Assembly (NCBI GenBank): GCA_017882985.1
Contig: JADGOK010000018.1
Span: 1 to 8,505 of the forward strand
Direction of reading: 5' to 3'
Length of the DNA: 8,505 bases
Source of the DNA: Acidimicrobiales bacterium
GTDB taxonomy: Bacteria; Actinomycetota; Acidimicrobiia; Acidimicrobiales; RAAP-2
Shown: piece by piece, positions 6,172 to 8,505 of the stretch
Numbering within the stretch: the first letter of the stretch is position 1
How the letters are laid out: the number at the start of each line of letters is the position of its first letter
Program-made: the position numbers and the translations under genes
The notes under the pieces: generated by a model
The model's input: only the letters and a program-made list of their open reading frames with translations
Database searches by the model: none
What the model was told of the DNA's origin: nothing

Positions 6172-6562
6172 GCAGCCGCGCCTTCCAGCCAAAGGATTCG
6201 TAGAGCGATTTGGTCGCTCGATCCCCCGGGAGTGCCAACGCGTCCTTGGGGGGTGTCTCCAGCGTCTTCAGCGTGTTCACCATCATTCGAGCTAGGCCCT
6301 TGCGACGGTGGTGCGAATTGACGAACACGGCCTCGATCACGCGGTCGCGGTAGAGCGCCATTCCAACGAGTTCATCGTCCTCTACCGCCAACCAGACGGT
6401 GTGGTCGTCAACCAGATGCTCGAGCAGGACCTCTTCATCGACGCCACCGCGGATCGTCGTGAGCAACTCCGGTCCACCACGCTTGTGTCGCGCCGCGTGC
6501 ACGGCTTCGCTCCAGAGCGAGACGAGCTCGGGTGACGATTCGTGAGCGGGGATCAACGGCAC
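6152..6562 (-). CDS. GNAT-family N-acetyltransferase
   Basis: This 136-residue protein has the size and pattern of a single-domain GNAT, which transfers the acetyl group of acetyl-CoA to an amine. Strand 4 and motif A read VIEAVFVNSHHRRKGLA (about 75-91); R86-R87-K88-G89-L90-A91 fits the pyrophosphate-binding R/Q-x-x-G-x-G/A loop. The C-terminal ATKSLYESFGWK (117-127) is the typical motif B end, with the tyrosine often used as general acid (Y121). VWLAVEDDELVGMALY (57-71) is the strand pair before it. The substrate is unknown. The start is GTG at 6562, 39 bp after the DUF4193-like gene, without an evident ribosome binding site. It may be co-transcribed with that gene. Its last 20 bases overlap the end of the convergent 4789 gene. 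Confidence 0.88.
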   Translation of the reverse strand: MPLIPAHESSPELVSLWSEAVHAARHKRGGPELLTTIRGGVDEEVLLEHLVDDHTVWLAVEDDELVGMALYRDRVIEAVFVNSHHRRKGLARMMVNTLKTLETPPKDALALPGDRATKSLYESFGWKARLLTMHAE

Positions 6563-6601
6563 CGTGAACGACCGAGCTGACGTCGAGCGTGACGGGCGCG
6601 A

Positions 6602-7066
6602 TCAGACACAGTCGCGACAGAGACCTTTGCCCATGTCAGCGAGCTGGCTCGTCTTCTTCAACAACCGGCACGATGAGCAGCGGAACTCGTCGTCCTGCTT
6701 GGGCAGGATCGTCTCGGCCGGATCGATGGTCGTGTCGATCTCGCCGATCACCTCCTCGTCGTCTTCGGGCGTGGTGGTGCGCCGGATCGTCTCGGCCAAC
6801 ACCTCGTCGAGAGCGAGCTCCACGTCGGCGTCATCGGCCACGTCCTCCTCTTCTTCGGGAACCGCGACCGCGATCAGCACTTCCTCGTCGTCAATCTCGA
6901 CGGTGTCGTCCCCCTCAACGTCTTCGTCGACGTCAACCGCCTCGACGTCGACCTCGTCAACGTCATCGCCGTCGACCAGATCCTCAACGCCCACAATCTC
7001 CTCGTCGAAACCGTCGGCGAGCTCTTCTTCGTCAAATACTTCTTCGCTGTCACTATTACTTGCCAT
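6602..7066 (-). CDS. DUF4193-like acidic protein with C-terminal four-cysteine zinc-binding motif
   Basis: This 154-residue protein has a very acidic first two thirds (Asp/Glu runs with interspersed Val) and a compact C-terminus. LPKQDDEFRCSSCRLL is followed by a basic stretch and CRDC, with cysteines at 130, 133, 150 and 153 placed to bind one metal ion, probably zinc. This tail matches the actinobacterial DUF4193 pattern (PKQADEFTC..C ... C.DC). Function of the family is unknown. Known members are about 100 residues as I recall, so the acidic part is expanded here. I chose ATG 7066 over the in-frame ATG at 7123. AGAGGA lies 4 bases upstream of the former, and a TACACT box at 7091-7096 would start transcription downstream of the latter. 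The gene follows the ThyX-like gene after 88 bp. Confidence 0.83.
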   Translation of the reverse strand: MASNSDSEEVFDEEELADGFDEEIVGVEDLVDGDDVDEVDVEAVDVDEDVEGDDTVEIDDEEVLIAVAVPEEEEDVADDADVELALDEVLAETIRRTTTPEDDEEVIGEIDTTIDPAETILPKQDDEFRCSSCRLLKKTSQLADMGKGLCRDCV

Positions 7067-7070
7067 AAAT

Positions 7071-7096
7071 TCCTCTTCTGTAGCGCTGGCAGTGTA
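7071..7096 (-). promoter_or_regulatory. -10 box and ribosome binding site of the DUF4193-like gene
   Basis: On the minus strand TACACT (7091-7096) is a good -10 match. Transcription would start near 7084, leaving a leader of about 18 nt. AGAGGA (7071-7076) is a Shine-Dalgarno sequence 4 bases before ATG 7066. This decides the start codon and contrasts with the leaderless genes elsewhere in the window. Confidence 0.55.
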
Positions 7097-7145
7097 GAGC
7101 CTTTTTCGCGTTCTGTGCGCCATTCTCGGATAAGGACTTGATAAT

Positions 7146-7163
7146 CGCCAGCTTTTACTGGCG
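7146..7163 (-). terminator. Hairpin overlapping the ThyX-like stop codon
   Basis: CGCCAG and CTGGCG form a perfect 6-bp stem over a 6-nt loop. On the minus strand the first arm encodes the last two residues (Arg-Gln) and the loop contains the TAA stop. The following bases (ATTATCAAG) are AT-rich but not a U-tract. It may stabilise the mRNA 3' end or act as a weak terminator before the DUF4193-like gene's own promoter. Confidence 0.4.
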
Positions 7164-8505
7164 TTTCAGCCGGTTTCGTTCCGCGCTGCGCTCCGCCTCG
7201 AGTCGTTCCAGATCTGTGTCGGAGAAATCCACAAACTGCATGGAATCGGCAATAACACTGTGACCGGCTTCGTCGCGAATTAATCGCGCCATCTCCTGGG
7301 CCACCCGGCGATAACTCGGATGTCCCTGGGGGCCTGAACGAAGTTCAATCAGGTGCATCGCCTCACGGGCGTTCATCTGCATCACGTAGCGGATGCGAAA
7401 GGCCAGGGCCACGCAGTACTGGCTCTGCTCGGGGAAATCCGCCTGCATGTCGTGAAAGAGGTCAGCGGAGCGCTCGAGTGACTCTTCGAAGCGGTCCGCA
7501 AAGCCGGCCTCTCGAATCACGTCGGGCACGTCGTAGCCGAGTTCGACCGTGGGGGGCTGCCACTCGATCGTGAGGATGCGGTGACGCTGCAAATCGCGAA
7601 AGGCGCCGTAATCGGTCACCAGTTCAAAGCGGTAGTCGGTTCGCTCGAAGGCGCGGCCCGGCCGGTGGCGGCGATTGCGTCGTTCGCCGACGTAGGTCCT
7701 CATGAGATTCGATCGCTCCAACTCGTTCATCGCGCCGACGCGGCGAACCGACTCCTCGTTCGACAGCGCCGTGTTTGCAAAGACGATCGCCTCGAGCACC
7801 CGTTGCTCCCCTTCGGGATCGAACGCGACGAGATTGACCGATTCGCCTTCATCGGTCGTCGCGACGTCGTGCCACATTGAGTTGAGCAAACTCTTCGTCG
7901 CTCCGCGCGTGTTGGCGAGGTAGGCCGTCCACGCCACGCCACGCTCCGCCACTTCCACGCGTTTTAAGAATGACGGGATTACCTTCATTAGCTCGTCCAT
8001 CATCATCTGGGCGTAGTTGCGCACCTCGGGCAGCGGGTGGGCCCTCATGCGTAACAGGAGGCTCTCGTAGGCCTGACCCGAGGCGTAGATGCCGAGGTTC
8101 GAGAGTGCGCTGGCGGGCAGTAGTCCCCGCACGGCGTCGAGCGCCTTGGCCCTGATCGCCTGACGGTAGACGAAGTCGGTGTCGTCGGGGGTCTTGGGGT
8201 ACTTGCGCGTGAGGTACTCAGTGAGCCTGGGCAGCAATTCGGCGTAGGTGTCGAACATTCGGTCCATCTCGCCGACGAAGCGGGCGCCAAAGCGCGACTC
8301 GAGGACGTCGTGGTCGCGATAGAAGCGGTAATGGCCGTTCGTGAGACGACGGTCGTAGCCGAGGTAGCGCGTGGACTGTTCGAGGTAGCTCATGAGCCGG
8401 CCCCACTCGAGGACCTTGGTGAGGACGTTGCTCGCCTGCTCGCACGCCAGGTGGACGCCGCCCAACTGGGCGACCGAGTCGTCACCGTACTCGTAGAAGA
8501 TCCGC
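7155..8505 (-). CDS. ThyX-like (FAD-dependent thymidylate synthase family) two-domain protein, 5' end outside window
   Basis: 449 residues are visible; the frame is open to the right edge (RIFYEYGDDSVAQ precedes the TTG at 8465), so the gene starts outside the window. Two ThyX-like halves follow each other. The N-terminal half has GDDSVAQLGGVHL, then WGRLMSYLEQSTRY (8364-8405) and later LRMRAHPLPEVRNYAQMMMDEL. The C-terminal half has DYGAFRDLQRHRILTIEWQPPT (RHR at 7578-7586), then MNAREAMHLIELRSGPQGHPSYRRVAQEM. ThyX makes dTMP from dUMP with FAD, NADPH and methylene-tetrahydrofolate, using the signature RHRxxSxxxxSxR. Here neither half carries the whole signature, so synthase activity is uncertain. 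Length exceeds ordinary ThyX (about 220-250 residues) roughly twofold. It is followed by the DUF4193-like gene. The family call is firm; the catalytic role is open. Confidence 0.85.
   Translation of the reverse strand, partial: RIFYEYGDDSVAQLGGVHLACEQASNVLTKVLEWGRLMSYLEQSTRYLGYDRRLTNGHYRFYRDHDVLESRFGARFVGEMDRMFDTYAELLPRLTEYLTRKYPKTPDDTDFVYRQAIRAKALDAVRGLLPASALSNLGIYASGQAYESLLLRMRAHPLPEVRNYAQMMMDELMKVIPSFLKRVEVAERGVAWTAYLANTRGATKSLLNSMWHDVATTDEGESVNLVAFDPEGEQRVLEAIVFANTALSNEESVRRVGAMNELERSNLMRTYVGERRNRRHRPGRAFERTDYRFELVTDYGAFRDLQRHRILTIEWQPPTVELGYDVPDVIREAGFADRFEESLERSADLFHDMQADFPEQSQYCVALAFRIRYVMQMNAREAMHLIELRSGPQGHPSYRRVAQEMARLIRDEAGHSVIADSMQFVDFSDTDLERLEAERSAERNRLKRQ

Noticed and set aside
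6895..6985. Dense GTCGAC/GACGTC palindromes that might suggest a binding array.
   Set aside because: They follow from alternating Val and Asp codons in the acidic protein and have no regular spacing.
6564..7097. Plus-strand Ser/Thr-rich ORF of 177 residues.
   Set aside because: It is the antisense shadow of the Asp/Glu/Val-rich DUF4193-like gene (GAC/GAG read in reverse as GTC/CTC and shifted to Ser codons).

Overview
The window looks like a compact chromosomal segment from a moderately GC-rich actinobacterium. The clearest taxonomic clue is a small protein ending in the DUF4193-type four-cysteine tail, a family known mainly from Actinobacteria. Several start codons also sit about one -10 box away from their predicted transcription start with no Shine-Dalgarno sequence, as in the leaderless genes common in that phylum. 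I lean weakly towards an Acidimicrobiia-like lineage, but no single gene proves it. I saw no tRNA, rRNA, CRISPR array, insertion sequence or phage gene.

Layout. (1) 2-973, +: C-terminal part of an APC-family amino acid permease, cut by the left edge. (2) 1016-1818, -: two CrcB/Fluc fluoride-channel subunits, coupled by a 4-bp GTGA overlap. (3) 1819-1975: the only sizeable intergenic region (157 bp), a divergent promoter region with an extended -10 box and a 7-bp inverted repeat. (4) 1976-3332, +: a tight operon of a small secreted protein, a previously easy-to-miss 62-residue ORF and a classical short-chain dehydrogenase. (5) 3329-4702, -: membrane-anchored HtrA-type serine protease with a PDZ domain, tail-to-tail with the dehydrogenase. 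(6) 4789-6171, +: unrecognised protein with an Arg/Pro/Gly-rich disordered centre, divergent from htrA. (7) 6152-8505, -: a ThyX-like two-domain protein (cut by the right edge), then an acidic DUF4193-like protein with its own promoter and ribosome binding site, then a GNAT acetyltransferase.

Functional reading. The CrcB pair would export fluoride as a heterodimer. HtrA would handle damaged proteins outside the membrane. The other genes look like housekeeping or uncharacterised actinobacterial genes, and nothing binds all of them into one pathway.

The most interesting observation is the ThyX-like protein. Its two halves each keep a different part of the flavin-dependent thymidylate synthase signature: the N-terminal half keeps the R..S....S.RY portion and the C-terminal half keeps RHR. 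Next come the repeated leaderless promoter geometry, the hidden 62-aa ORF, the degenerate phenylalanine box in both fluoride-channel subunits, and the disordered-centre protein.
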